DNA from: Linum tenue
Lineage: Eukaryota; Streptophyta; Magnoliopsida; Malpighiales; Linaceae
Length of the DNA: 64,000 nucleotides
Direction: 5' to 3'
Assembly (NCBI GenBank): GCA_946122785.1
Contig: CAMGYJ010000007.1
Coordinates: 8,842,727 to 8,906,726, forward strand
The position numbers were made by a program, and so were the translations under genes. The notes under the pieces were generated by a model that saw nothing but the letters and a program-made list of their open reading frames with translations, did no database searches and had not been told where the DNA came from. Positions 21,944-32,030 of this stretch are shown here, piece by piece. Numbering within the stretch: position 1 is the stretch's first letter; each line of letters begins with the position of its first letter.

Positions 21944-23514
21944 AAAACTTGATAGGGCAAAAGCGTATATGCCAACTTCCTTGAACTCTCTGGATCCTCC
22001 AAGGCCTTTCCACTCCTCAATGTGACAGCTACAACCATGGCATCCTTCGGATTCCTCTCGGTATTTGCTGGTAAAGTCCCGGGAATCCTACCTTGAATAT
22101 CTGCCAAAGTTTGAGCCATCTGGCCTATTTGCCTCTCCATAGCTAGCATAGATGATTGCATATTATTGTTTATGGCTAGCTGTTGAGTGACAAATTGATC
22201 AAGACCCTTGAAATTATTGTATGTTTTCTGCATACGAGCCAAAAGCAATTCTTCAAGTTGTGGTTTCTTCTCTTGTTGAGGTTGTTGTTGCTGCAGGCCT
22301 GGAGGTGGAATGTTGCGAGCACCAGCTGGGTTGTTGTTTGCCCAGGAGAAGTTAGGATGCTTCCTCCATTGCGGGTTGTATGTATTTGAGTACATACCAC
22401 CCTGGCCTTGATTTCGCTGATTGTTGATATAGTGCACATCTTCCAACTGATCAGCTACCAGTGGACATAGATCCCTTTGATGAGCACCTTCACATAATTC
22501 GCAAAAAGCAGCCTCCTCTTGTCTACCAAGAGCCATCTTAGCCAGCCTTCGTTCGAGTGCATCGAACTTGGAGTCCAGCTTAGCATCAATCTTGGCTTCT
22601 AGACTCGCAACTCTGTTTATCTCATTCAAGCCTCCTCTTCTTCGAATACTGGTCTCACTACCCCATTTAGTGGCTTCTGAACAGATCTTCTCTACCAGAT
22701 CATATGCTGCTGGTGCCTCCATGCTTGTGAAACCATTCCGCGAAGCATTATTCAGAGCATCCCGGAACTCCCTTCTGATTCCATTGAAGAAGATAATGAT
22801 CACGTTCCAATCCTCAAGACCATGACTTGGGCATCTCATCAACAACCCCTTGTAGCGCTCCCATGCCTCAGTTAGACTCTCATCATCAGCCTGCTTAAAA
22901 GTAACAATCTCTTCTTGCCTCTTCATTGCCAAGGCAGGTGGGAAGTACTTATCCAGAAAGACCTTCTCAAGCTGAGCCCATGTCGTGATGGAACGTGGTG
23001 TTAAGTTCTGAAACCAGTGTGATGCATTCCCTATCAGGGAGAACGAGAACATCCGTAGGCGAATTGCATCATCAGACACTGTAGGGCTCTTCATCGTATC
23101 ACATATGCTCGCAAACCGGCGAAGATGCTCATGAGGATCCTCACTGCTAGCCCCAGAGAAAGTATACCCATTGGTGATCATGTTGATGAATGCTGGGGTA
23201 ATCTCCATGGTTGCATCCCCAGCCGGAATGACAACACATGAAGCTCGGGCTCCAGTCCTCCGATTCAGACGAGCCCTGATCGAACGATCCTCATTTGCCA
23301 TGATGACAGGCTCGATGATGCGCGGTGGCGGTGTCGGTGGTGTAGGGATGACAGGTGGTGAAACCTGCCTTCTCGGTTGACGATTCTGGGTTAGGGCAGG
23401 CCTAGGAGTTGTGGTTGGCTGCTTCCCTAACTTGACCTGCTTCCGGTGCTGCCGGCAGGTCTTCTCGATCTCGGGATCTAGTGGCAGTAAATCGCCGGTC
23501 GTCCTCCTAGGCAT
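21865..23514 (-). pseudogene. Athila-type Gag (Gypsy B)
   Basis: A 549-codon open frame. The N-terminus has the MPRRTTGDLLPLDPEIE-type Athila start. A retrotransposon gag domain lies at about residues 130-240, with ASHWFQNL and AWERYKGLLMRCPSHGL. A zinc knuckle-like CX2CX3HX4C is at about 338-350, and a Gln-rich region precedes the usual gag-protease linker TLRSGKALEDPE. Roughly the last 40 residues are not gag: the frame runs from about 21985 into a displaced piece of LTR end and inverted 3' region. The gag body itself is uninterrupted. The product would package RNA into virus-like particles. Confidence 0.8.
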
Positions 23515-23609
23515 GCACGAGGAGGATAAACCTGAAAATTCACCTGCACACTAGAACACAGATCAAAATAGTTCACTCACAAAAATCAACAAAAATAAGG
23601 TATGGCAGT

Positions 23610-23626
23610 CCCCGGCAACGGCGCCA
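23610..23626 (-). other. Primer-binding site (tRNA-Asp type), Gypsy B
   Basis: On the minus strand TGGCGCCGTTGCCGGGG lies six bases after the LTR end CCTATCA. It matches the 3' end expected of plant tRNA-Asp and is typical of Athila-lineage elements. Confidence 0.8.
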
Positions 23627-23632
23627 AAAACT

Positions 23633-24972
23633 TGATAGGGCAAAAGCGTATATGCCAATTTCCTATCTCGTAGTAAACCGGAAAGTCCGGGTATCTTCTC
23701 TCAGAGACTGGTACAACCTTATGATTTATCAATTCTATGGAGTAAACTATAGGTGGAAATGGTTGAATGAGATTATTAACTACTAGCAAAATAATTAAAC
23801 TAATTAAGCAAAGTAAATTGGTCGGGAGAAATTCAATGGGAGAAAGTTCTGGGAGAAACACCGGGACTCGCTACCTATCATATCCAAATTAATTCACATA
23901 TTCTAATCACTTTAATCCAACTCTCTACAGCCAGGATATCACGAATGTGCTAGCTATCCCTGTCGGGAATTACTACGTACTAAATAATTAATTCAAATCC
24001 TACTGTCGTAGCTCAATGAATTAACTATATAGTCTGAAGATCGATATCCTATTTAAGACCGCATAGCACCTTATTTAATCCACTGTCGCTTCGATAAGTT
24101 ACTATGTCACTTGAAATAGGTTCAGTTATTAGGGTTTCACTGTCGCTAATAACCTAATTAACTACGATTCATTGTATTGGTGGCCAGTCAACACAAAGCA
24201 TTAAGCAATTTCATGCAATAGAGATTGGAAGAAAAGAATAATGAATCAATCCATCAAATCAAGAAATAGCTACATCCTATGATGTTTCCCCCAGAAATCG
24301 GGGTTTAGTTCATGACGAAATTAAGATAAAACATTAGGGTTTTGATCATCATGTTCTAAATCAACAATACACAACTAGTTCGGTTCAGAAAATCCAACCA
24401 AAATAATCGCTCTCGTTGAACTCAACTCAAGCCTTGGAAAACTCGATCGCCGATGGCTGCTCAATCGCCCTCGCCAATTACCTGCGCTGCTCCGCTTTTC
24501 TTTTTCTCCCCAAAAGAATTCGTTCCTCTGGCCCTGCTCAAAGAATTTCGCCGCCCAGCTCTCAATTCGTTCCGTCTCTCCAGCTGCCTCTTTTCTCCCC
24601 GTCCAAAAAATTGCTCCGAATTCCCTGTCCCATTCTTTTCTTTGGGCCAATTAATTCCCATGGCCCCAAAAGAATTCGTTCCCCAAATTAATTAATTACA
24701 AGCCCTCCTGTCCAATTCCGCCCAGCTCCCTTTTCCAAAAGTCCCCGGCCCAATTCATTCCAACATTGATTCGAGTCCGATTGATTGCTTGTGTACTCGT
24801 TTCTTTTTTGTGCTTTCTTTACCTGTAGCATATCAAACTCATGGTACTAGGCAGTAATGATTTTTCAACCATTCCCGGGTTAGCGAGCCCTAAAATAGCA
24901 TCAATCGTCTTAAACATATCATGGGATAGTCACATAAAATTCTAGAATCCAATATATTAAAGCCGATTATCA
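23633..24972 (-). repeat. 5' LTR of Gypsy B
   Basis: A 1340-bp LTR, starting TGATAATCGG at 24972 and ending GCCCTATCA at 23633. Its last 30 or so bases plus the spacer recur, displaced, at 21944-21983. Its first 35 bases recur at 17967-18001 as the stub of the 3' LTR, with three or four differences. Confidence 0.85.
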
Positions 24973-26925
24973 CAGTATAAACGTGTATCACAAAATCATC
25001 CATGGCATCCCATGTGCATTACACATTTTAATATACTGTCATTAACAAGGAAGTCAACCGAATAAGGAACAAGACATTTACTGAAACGATGCGACGTATC
25101 CGGATGCAACTGCATACATGATTTGAACATCAAAAGGAAAGGGGTACATATATCACGCGCCACTTACGAAGGGAGGCAACACTTTATATGAGTGGTTACA
25201 CCCCAACCATTGCATTGGTTCGTTTAAAATATTTCAACCATTGCATTGGTTCGGCCTGATGGAAGCTGGACCGGTTTGGTTATTCCAACCGCCATATCGG
25301 TTCGATTTGGTTCAACTCGGTTTGGTTCATTTGGTTACACAGACCAATTTAACCAATTAACCACATATTACATCAAATCGATCAAATTCGAGGTCGTGCC
25401 TTTCCACATCTTACCAACATGATACTTCAAGAGACTCTCTTGGATCTTTCCCCTTTCATTTTCATTCACACCACTAAAATTCCTAACAGAATCCATACAC
25501 TCTATTCACCCTCCGCATAATCAACCTAGTCACTGTGTTAAATTATCCATTTTAAGTATTGATAAATGTTATAACTCGTTGATTGATTATAATACTCTCA
25601 ATAAAGTCATCCGAGTATTCAACCATGTAAGCTTGAAAATTGAATTCCCACAACTCTGTCTTTGCACTCTCGTGTTCAATCAACGAGTCTTTGCACTCTC
25701 GTGTTCAATCAACGGTGTAAGATGCTGATAGCGGAGCTAGGAATATGAATTAGGAGAGCTGATTTGAAGAGAGGTAATTGAGAGAGGGAGATTAAGGTCT
25801 TACCGATTACTCTATTTTTTAAATTTATTATAAATTTTACATGTAATTTTACCTGTATTTTGAATTTGAGGAGAGCTACAGTTCCTTGTGACTTGAATCT
25901 AACTTCTCCACTAAGATGCACAATATCAGTATCTTATTTCGACATCAACTTAACAACTATAACACAAAACATTTATAATCGCATACTATTTGACGAAGTA
26001 AAAACCATTCCAACTTAAACTATTAAGTCCGTTTCAGAAGATAATACTAAAAAAAAATGGATGAATTGTTAGTTTGATCACTCATATTACATGTTTGTTA
26101 CATGTTTACCATTCAAACCATTTTTCTTCAATTTAACCATCAACACTACACATTTCTGTCGTGGTTACTTGCCGTCTAATTCCGTTAAATCTATTCAATG
26201 TGGCGATCAACAGTTACGTTTGACTGTTAAAATGATGATGTGCTATTAAAAATAATAACTAATAAAAATAAATCATTTACGAATTTCCACCTCACAAAAA
26301 AGTAATTGAATATAATAAATTATATCCATAATTCAACAACTAATCTCACAAACACCATGTTGGGTTGATAATAAAGACATATGTGACCATATACTTGATG
26401 TGTCAATCAAAATCATAAAATTTTCTATATGATCACATGATGAGTGTATTTTTCCGCATACACTTTCATAAAACCTCAATAGATTCAATTACTTTCACAA
26501 GTGAGTATATTTTTCTCGAGAGCATGCACACCACCATAATCAATTGTTTGATTGATGAATTCTCTAAATTCTCACATGATTTGCATATGATATCCCAATC
26601 ATTTTTCGCATCTTTATCTGCAATGATCTCATCGGACATGACAAAATACAAAGTTATTGTAAACTTATGGTTAGATTTTCATATCTACAAGTAGTACTAA
26701 TATACGTATAGTAAAAATTTCTCTAGTTAAATAAATGATCTCTCGTGACATATTTCCGATGCAATATTAATTATTCATTATTTGAATATGATATTCATTT
26801 CTGCGAATATTTTCATAATTCGGTAATGCATCATCAACCTATAGTTTAGTTTCTTCACATCTCAAAAAATTAACTATTCCAGAGCTTTTACATGCATACC
26901 TTTTTGTACTACATTTTTTTTATTT
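24973..26925. other. Gene-poor interval
   Basis: No supportable gene. It contains the short direct repeat CAACCATTGCATTGGTTCG twice (25203-25252). A diverged copy of the dispersed repeat of 2490-3180 lies at about 25555-25990, with an internal 29-bp tandem duplication around 25659-25714. The remainder is AT-rich. Confidence 0.5.
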
Positions 26926-27230
26926 TGAGACGTTAAAATTTGGTACATTAATTATCCCAACAACTCGAGCTATTGGAACCAACTGATTCTTAACATGGTA
27001 TCAAACCTTTCTGTAAATAGAAGATCTTGTGTTCGAATCTCGATGACCCCATTTGTTTCTATTAAGCGCATGGTGTCCGGACTTGTGTCTTTGCATTTTG
27101 CAAACTACGAGCCTATCTGAGTGCATGGCTTGAGTTTGAGAGAGTTTGTTATTAGTACGTAAACGAAATATGATTCACAATTGGACCTCTTCCAACAACT
27201 CGAATTATTGAGATCAACTGATTCTTAACA
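26926..27230 (+). mobile_element. TRIM retroelement
   Basis: Left LTR 26926-26995 (ends TTCTTAACA), primer-binding site TGGTATCAAACC (26996-27007), internal motif TTGTGTTCGAATCTCGATGA, polypurine-like GAGTTTGAGAGAG, right LTR 27147-27230 (starts TGTTATTAG, ends TTCTTAACA). The LTRs share AACAACTCGA and CAACTGATTCTTAACA but have diverged in their first half. There is no clear TSD. It is 305 bp with no coding capacity. This copy defines the family needed to interpret the left end of the chimeric element at 55572. Confidence 0.75.
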
Positions 27231-27343
27231 GGGTCGACCATTAATTATTTGGAGTACACGAACCAAAGAAGCATACATGCATGCATAATCAGTTAATATT
27301 AGCCGTTAATTCTCGACCAAATACTTCTTTTATTATTTTATTA

Positions 27344-27650
27344 GAGGAATTTTACAATGCTTTAAAGCATTGGTGCTTTAGTTTTTCCCTTTATGGTACA
27401 ACTTGAAATTGTACATTTACCGTTATGGTACAACTTTAGGTTGTACCTATACTCTTTTGTAAAATCCCTTTATGGTACAAACTAAAGTTGTACATTTAAG
27501 TTATGGTACAACTTGAAGAGTTGAAGTTGTATCACAACATAAACATCAAATTCTCTTATGGTACAACTCTAACTTGTACCTTTACCGTTGTGGTACAACT
27601 TAAAGTTGTACTTTAAAGCACCAATACTTTAAAGCATAGTAGAAAGGCTC
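27344..27650. mobile_element. MULE-type MITE with GGTACAACTT repeats
   Basis: 9-bp TSD ATTTTATTA / GTTTTATTA (27335-27343 and 27651-27659, one mismatch). Imperfect TIRs of about 37 bp carry ATGCTTTAAAG and ATTGGTGCTTTA. The 307-bp interior repeats TGGTACAACTT and AAGTTGTAC in both orientations about every 35-60 bp, so the transcript would fold extensively. It lies about 110 bp beyond the stop codon of the Gnk2-like gene and may overlap its 3' flank. Confidence 0.75.
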
Positions 27651-27760
27651 GTTTTATTATCATTCATCTTCAGCCATTACAAGCATTTTATTACATAACG
27701 CGTCACACCATGCATGCTAACAATGGACCAAAAGAAAAACAAGAGAAAACACATCATTAA

Positions 27761-28135
27761 TTATTCGACATTAAACGGGTAGATCTCAAACCTCATGTAA
27801 CAGCCAGTCCCCCACGCGCGGCCTCCCACGCGGCGATGGCAGTACTTATTCTGGAGGACATCTTTAGCTTCGTAGAGGCACCCGCCAGCGCCCTCATCTG
27901 CCCACCGGTAACCGTAGATAATCGAGCTATCGGCGCAGTCCTCATCCTGGTACCACGCGCCCTTCCTCACCGGAAGCGAATCCCCGACCATTTTGTCGAT
28001 CAGATGATAAACGCACATGATCCGCTGGTCGCCGTAGGGGAAATACTGGAAGTTGCAAGACCAGCCAACGGCAGCCGACGCCGGTTGGATATTTCGCAGC
28101 GACATGATGATGACTAACAGAACCGATGACCTCAT
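27761..28135 (-). CDS. Gnk2/DUF26-like small secreted Cys-rich protein
   Basis: A 124-aa, single-exon frame. Residues 1 to about 21 form a signal peptide (basic start, hydrophobic SVLLVIIM, small residues ending ASA), so the product should be secreted. The C-terminal half fits the Gnk2/stress-antifungal (DUF26) pattern: GGCLYEAKDVL, a Cys shortly after, VGGR, then GTGCYMRFEIYPF, which matches the usual C-LRYE-YPF ending. The N-terminal half is divergent, and the usual C-X8-C-X2-C spacing is not clear. Family members include ginkbilobin-type antifungal proteins and the ectodomains of Cys-rich receptor-like kinases; no transmembrane or kinase part exists here. The first ATG is chosen because it gives a complete signal peptide and lies downstream of two TATA-like sequences. 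Function is inferred from family resemblance only. Confidence 0.75.
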   Translation of the reverse strand: MRSSVLLVIIMSLRNIQPASAAVGWSCNFQYFPYGDQRIMCVYHLIDKMVGDSLPVRKGAWYQDEDCADSSIIYGYRWADEGAGGCLYEAKDVLQNKYCHRRVGGRAWGTGCYMRFEIYPFNVE

Positions 28136-28192
28136 TTTTTCGTGCTTACTTTTTTGCTATATATGCATGCACCACCTTATTATTCTGCTATA

Positions 28193-28202
28193 TATATTTA
28201 TA
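28193..28202 (-). promoter_or_regulatory. Candidate TATA box of the Gnk2-like gene
   Basis: TATAAATATA on the minus strand, about 58 bp upstream of the ATG, would give a 5'UTR of about 25-35 nt. A second TATATAGC lies closer to the ATG (about 28157-28164) and seems too near to be the main one. Confidence 0.45.
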
Positions 28203-29493
28203 CTTGACGAATTCGGCAAATATTCCTGATCCATGCGTAAATCGCCACGGTTACGTTGTTGTGTTCGCCTACGTACTATGTTTGTGCGTTGGCTGGTATT
28301 AGATACTCGACACAAAACTCGGGTGTGTCGCCAGAAATTGGTGATACGTTTAATGCGCAAAATAGCGGCAGTGACAGTGAGAGGGCAAATTGAGCTGAGT
28401 TGTGTCGACCGGTGTTGATCATCGACATCAATTCAACGTGGGGGCTTACGAGCCAGCCCACTTTTTTCTTATCACAGGAACTGGGGTAATTTTTCGGGGT
28501 ACAAAAATTAATTAACGATGTTTTGCTACTGTACGTCTTTACCACAGTCTCCTTATTTGTTCACTAGTTGAAAAAAAAAAGTTTATTTATTTATTGGTTT
28601 TATTCATGGCACTATTATTCGACAACAGTTTGTTCATGATGAATCGTCTCGAGTAATGATGAAGACAGAAGTGCATCATGTACTCATATATCCGTCGGTT
28701 TATTTCCTTCTGACAGCTAACTTTGGTTCTACCAGTTGCAACTGTAAGTGTAGGAAGAGCATTTCTAGCTTGAGCTATGTTAAGAACAAGGCTCGCAGTC
28801 GAATTTTGACGATAAGTTTGGTAATGATTGTTTAGTGGGATAGACTTAATTGCTTAAGAGTGTAAATAACAAGTATATTTTTTCATTTCTTTCAGAATAT
28901 GAAAGCTCGTTGTGGTTGTTTATGCAAACCAGAATTTATCAGTCAGTTATTTCTTTATCTGTGAATGAATTATTGGTTTTAATTATATTTTTATGAATTA
29001 TATATTTATATTTTGAAAAGAGGACAGGGATAGTTTCAAATTCTGCCTCCGCCGCTCGAGGCTTAGTTATCGCTAGAAGAAGAAGAGGAAAGGTTGGAAA
29101 AGCATGTCGCTAATGTCATTCAAACCCGTTAGAGGTGGCAATTTGAATCTAATCCGCCATCTCATCAACTAATAAAACTAACTAATCCAAATTCAAAAGG
29201 ATTAGAAGATTTCTGGACTTCTGGAAAACTATAGCTGTGTACATTTACATTTTATATTTTACAATTTAGCACCTAAACTTTGATTTTCAATGAAAAATAT
29301 TATTCAAACAAAATTTGGTACTTAATTTTTATGATGAAAACTATCTCAACCATCGCAACTAAGTGGTCGTTTGGAAGTTGCTATTGTAATGGTTGTACTT
29401 ATTGAATACATGCATGCATTATCCATAATACAATATTTGAAAGTATAAAATTGTAGAATGCTTCTATTATTTTGTGTAGATCGCACCTACAAT

Positions 29494-30036
29494 TAGAGGT
29501 GTTCAAACGGTGTGGTTACCGATAGTTTTAATCGGTAGTGTTTGGATAATTTGGTTTGGTTGATTTGAATAATTGGTTTGGTTTGGTTAAATTTTTTAGC
29601 TTGTTTGGTTTAGGTGGTTGGGTTTCGGACACTCCTAACCTATCAAACCAAATTAACCAGTTAAGTAATTAGCTATATATCTAATATATTATACACATAC
29701 TTAATACTTTACATAACCACTCAAGAGTCAAATGTAAGATAATTGTATTAGTTACATGTATATATGTTGAGGGTTAGCTAAAATTTTGGGTTGATTGTTA
29801 TGTATTATTCATTATATAATTGCAAATCGATGCACTATCCAGAGATTTTTCTCTGATAATGTGATGGTTATTGATTATTTTGGTTAACCAATTAACCCAA
29901 CCAATTAAATTTTAGTTTGGTTAATTTGATTGTTGTATTAGTTTGATAAATTTGGTTATGATATTGTATTTCATGGTTAATAGAAGTTAGACTTATTTGA
30001 TTTGATAATTACCATGGTAACCATTTGAATACCCTA
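29494..30036. mobile_element. hAT-type MITE, unit 2 copy
   Basis: Orthologue of 1707-2231 with the same TSD CCTACAAT (29486-29493 and 30037-30044). It is 543 bp and differs mainly by a small insertion near 29888-29920 that extends the AACCAATTAA repeats. Confidence 0.8.
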
Positions 30037-30271
30037 CCTACAATCAACAAAAATGATGGATTATACCATCTCAACTAGTTTTTCTGTAAAAAAATGCTTT
30101 TAGATTTAGGTCCCTTTTTTCTATTTATATCTTATGACACATAAAATAGCGTTTTTATCACGTTGTTTTATAGCATATTTAACATCATTTATGCATATTT
30201 ATAGTCATTTTGACTTATAATTATTTAATATTTGTTTATATGTTCAATTATTAGCTCTATGTGTGTTTTTA

Positions 30272-30494
30272 TGTTGATTATATTTAGTTTAGGTACCAAT
30301 GTGTAATTATGTAGCTAGGGTTTGTATTGGCAAACCTATAAATACCTTGTTGTATCGGTTGATTAGGTTTAACGAAATAAGAAAGACTAAAACCTGAGAG
30401 GGAGATCCTCTCCGTGGACTAGTGTCATACTGACGATACCACGTTAAAAAAGCTCTGTGTTATTTCGATTCTGCTCATATTTGATTATTTGTCA
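30272..30494 (+). repeat. 5' LTR of Copia D
   Basis: TGTTGATTAT to ATTTGTCA, 223 bp, with the TATA-like CTATAAATACC at about 30335. Identical to the 3' LTR at 40212-40434. Confidence 0.95.
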
Positions 30495-30506
30495 TGGTAT
30501 CAGAGC
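30495..30506 (+). other. Primer-binding site of Copia D
   Basis: TGGTATCAGAGC immediately follows the LTR and is complementary to the 3' end of initiator tRNA-Met. Confidence 0.9.
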
Positions 30507-30729
30507 CTGCGGTCTAATCATCGTTCATCGGAAAGTACAATCGCTGTGTTGTTTTGAGCAAGCAGCTTCGGTTCGTCCACAGGTTTACCGCTGACTTTGG
30601 GTTTTCTCTCCGGCCTGTCTTCTCTCGCTGCGGGTCTTTGCAATTTGGCTTCTTTGTCAACTCAGGTTATATCTTCAACAAGCTTTTCTTATTTGCGTGG
30701 GTTGCTAGCTTGTTTTGCTGTCTTCTATT

Positions 30730-31654
30730 ATGGACTCAGGAAAGATTGATACGGTCACCACCAAACTTGATGGTACTAATTTCCCTTTATGGGAATTTCA
30801 ATTCCGGAGCTTTGTGGAAGGGCGCCGGTTATTGCCAATTCTGTCTGGGACGTTACCTCAGCCTGCTACGACCGCTCCAGTGAAGGAACAGGAAGACTGG
30901 GCGGCTGGCAATGCCCAGGTCGTTTATTGGTTACTTGCTTCTGTCGATGTGGGCACAGCTTTGAGTCTTCGACGGTTTAAGTTGGCCTCTGAGATGTGGG
31001 CCCATATTTGCTCTACCTACTCTCAGAGTAATGCTGCTCGTCAATTTGAACTTGAGACTGAGATTTCCTCGTTTCATCAGGGGATCGTGACATTCGATCC
31101 TATTATCAGGATTTGTTGACCCGTTGGACGGAATATGATATGCTTACTGCTTCTCTTGTTTCTGTGGCTGCGTCTGAGGACGTTGTGAAGGAGCGATCTC
31201 GCTCCTGATTTATGCAATTTCTTGCTAAATTGCGTCCTGAATTTGAACCATTGCGTGCATCTCTTCTTCATCGTCAAGTGAGTAGCATTGAGGCTGCCTT
31301 GGCCGAGCTGCTTCGAGAAGAAACTAGACTTAGGAGTCAAGCGAAGTTGGATTCCACTCATGAAGGAAGTTCTGCCTTTGCGGTTGGCAAAGGGACTTCT
31401 ACACGTCCTCAGTTTCAAGCAGGGACTATGGGTAAGATGATTACTGCAGCATTACAAGATGCCATTCCTCAACTTCTCAATTCGGCATTTGCGGCCAGCC
31501 ATGACTCAGGTAAATCTCCTCGCTGGTTAGTTGACTCTGCAGCCTTTAACCATATGACAAACTCGTCTCCGAGTTTTACTTCTCTAAAACCCACTCCTTT
31601 GAAGTCACTTCAAGTTGCTAATGGTGTTCACTTGCCGATTTCTGGTTTGGGAAC
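30730..31654 (+). pseudogene. Copia D gag and start of protease, disrupted
   Basis: Gag begins at the ATG at 30730 (MDSGKIDTV), with the Copia gag pattern LDGTNFPLWEF. A single-base frameshift lies near 31081-31085 and an in-frame TGA at 31206-31208. The frame then continues as MQFLAKLRPEF through the C-terminal gag and reaches the protease segment WLVDSAAFNHM near 31530, where the usual glycine of the D-S/T-G catalytic triplet is replaced. Copia E interrupts the frame at 31654. It cannot encode a working Gag-protease. Confidence 0.85.
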
Positions 31655-31909
31655 TTTCAGATTAGCTGGAGCTTTAGGGTTTAGCGGAAGGAAGAAGACG
31701 GCACAATGAATTAGGGAATGCGCAAAGAGAAAGGATCTCTCTGGCTTTGTTTATATATCAATCAGTAGTGTCAAGCTGAAGATACAAACAGTGAAAATGG
31801 AAATGATAAACAGAAATTTAAAATGACTGTAATGGTAAACGCCACTTGGCACAGTCTCATTCGTCATAACTCATTCCACCCAACGGTAAGTTAACAGAAC
31901 TCCACAACG
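31655..31909 (-). repeat. 3' LTR of Copia E
   Basis: 255 bp. On the minus strand it begins CGTTGTGG, where the 5' LTR begins TGTTGTGG, and ends TCTGAAA. Confidence 0.9.
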
Positions 31910-31948
31910 GCGTCGCTTCGTTCTTCGCTTAAGTTGGATGGAAGGGAA

Positions 31949-31972
31949 CCCAGAAACGTTTCCGTTTCTGGG
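31949..31972 (-). promoter_or_regulatory. GAAA-tetraloop hairpin in the Copia E 3' region
   Basis: On the minus strand CCCAGAAACG-GAAA-CGTTTCTGGG is a perfect 10-bp stem with a GNRA-type loop. It lies about 60 nt after the polyprotein stop and about 40 nt before the 3' LTR. It could act in RNA packaging, dimerisation or 3'-end processing; this is inference. Confidence 0.6.
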
Positions 31973-32030
31973 TGAGGTTTCTTCTTCTTCTTCTTCGTTT
32001 CTTCAGCAAGCTCTGCAGTCTTCAGCTCTG

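Larger units (their letters stand above)
17967..24972 (-). mobile_element. Rearranged palindromic Athila-type Gypsy (Gypsy B)
   Basis: Read on the minus strand: 5' LTR (24972-23633), tRNA-Asp primer site, gag, a short LTR-end fragment (about 21983-21944), an inverted block made of the 3' region and protease, a second 3' region in normal orientation, a polypurine tract and about 35 bp of 3' LTR (18001-17967), cut by the CACTA element. RT, RNase H and integrase are absent. LTR starts at both ends read TGATAATCGG. The partly missing 3' LTR prevents a TSD check. Confidence 0.8.

Noticed and set aside
30789..30980. Alternative open frame over Copia D gag
   Set aside because: Out of frame with clear gag similarity; a shadow frame.
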